From positions 1-5,797 of the forward strand of contig JAKSDL010000451.1 of NCBI GenBank assembly GCA_022360105.1: 5,797 nt of DNA, given 5' to 3'. A program made the translations under genes and the position numbers. Below the pieces are notes generated by a model that did no database searches, had not been told where the DNA came from, and saw only the letters and a program-made list of their open reading frames with translations. Source of the stretch: Pseudomonadota bacterium (GTDB taxonomy: Bacteria; SAR324; XYD2-FULL-50-16; JAHJRI01). Below, one piece after another: positions 5,677 through 5,797 of the stretch; positions within the stretch are counted from its first letter, which is position 1, and each line of letters starts with the position of its first letter.

Positions 5677-5797
5677 TTTCAACTATTCCGGCTCTGTAGG
5701 AGCCAGGTATTATAGCCGGCCGATTTCACCGCCGGACTGAGCCATCATCTCGTTTGTTCGCTATGGAATTGAAATGTTTATATTTAATTAGCTCATA
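5677..5797. repeat. Inverted-repeat-bounded G+C-rich hairpin segment at the window edge
   Basis: TTTCAACTATTCC (5677-5689) can pair with GGAATTGAAA (5765-5774), leaving a 3-nt bulge. Between them a G+C-rich stretch holds GGCTC/GAGCC (5690-5694 with 5700-5704) and CCGGC/GCCGG (5716-5720 with 5731-5735); a second GAGCC (5739-5743) could compete for GGCTC. TTTCAACTAT (5677-5686) also occurs in the long hairpin at 4907-4916, and 5769-5793 matches the minus strand of that hairpin at 22 of 25 positions. This suggests related repeat elements; the right end runs out of the window. Confidence 0.4.

Noticed and set aside
1..5797. CRISPR array or intact insertion sequence.
   Set aside because: No regularly spaced direct repeats and no transposase frame are visible.

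Overview
The window looks like bacterial chromosomal DNA of moderate G+C with ordinary Shine-Dalgarno sites and compact genes. A Gram-negative such as a Desulfobacterota (deltaproteobacterial) lineage would fit the general flavour of the proteins, but this is an impression; nothing seen here fixes the taxonomy. No rRNA, tRNA, CRISPR array or intact insertion sequence is visible.

Layout. Positions 1-127 are non-coding and hold several G+C-rich hairpins just downstream of a leftward operon. Reading leftward (minus strand), the operon consists of an amidohydrolase_2-type TIM-barrel metal hydrolase (2885-3799), a class III PLP-dependent aminotransferase with a complete lysine site (1454-2827), and a second class III aminotransferase-fold protein (128-1420). 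Gaps between these genes are 57 and 33 bp. Diverging rightward is a TetR-family regulator (3968-4564). The 168-bp divergent intergenic region holds a near-ideal 28-bp palindrome (11-bp perfect arms, 6-bp spacer) next to the amidohydrolase start, the obvious candidate operator. After tetR comes about 365 bp without a convincing gene, ending in a long imperfect hairpin. Then follows a leftward gene (4929-5600) for a protein with a ParB/sulfiredoxin-like GxHR box. The right edge (5601-5797) has a 23-bp operator-like palindrome, a G+C-rich hairpin segment, and sequence resembling the long hairpin, suggesting a dispersed repeat family.

Most interesting point. The protein at 128-1420 is a clear class III aminotransferase homologue, but the PLP Schiff-base lysine is Glu281. 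Its phosphate-binding loop and its Tyr-His-Gly PLP-stacking motif are also changed, while the Asp and the cross-subunit Thr (T313) are kept. Its neighbour (1454-2827) has the lysine (K264) but Leu298 at the cross-subunit Thr position. In class III enzymes that Thr reaches into the partner's active site. The two proteins therefore look complementary: an obligate heterodimer with one working site, formally like LCB1/LCB2 of serine palmitoyltransferase though in a different PLP subfamily. This is inference from ungapped motif comparison and needs structural and biochemical testing.

How the genes may work together. The TetR protein probably represses the amidohydrolase-aminotransferase-pseudoaminotransferase operon through the 28-bp operator, responding to an unknown small molecule. 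The operon would encode a short pathway combining transamination (or another PLP reaction) of an amine or amino acid with metal-dependent hydrolysis or decarboxylation. The substrate cannot be read from the sequence.
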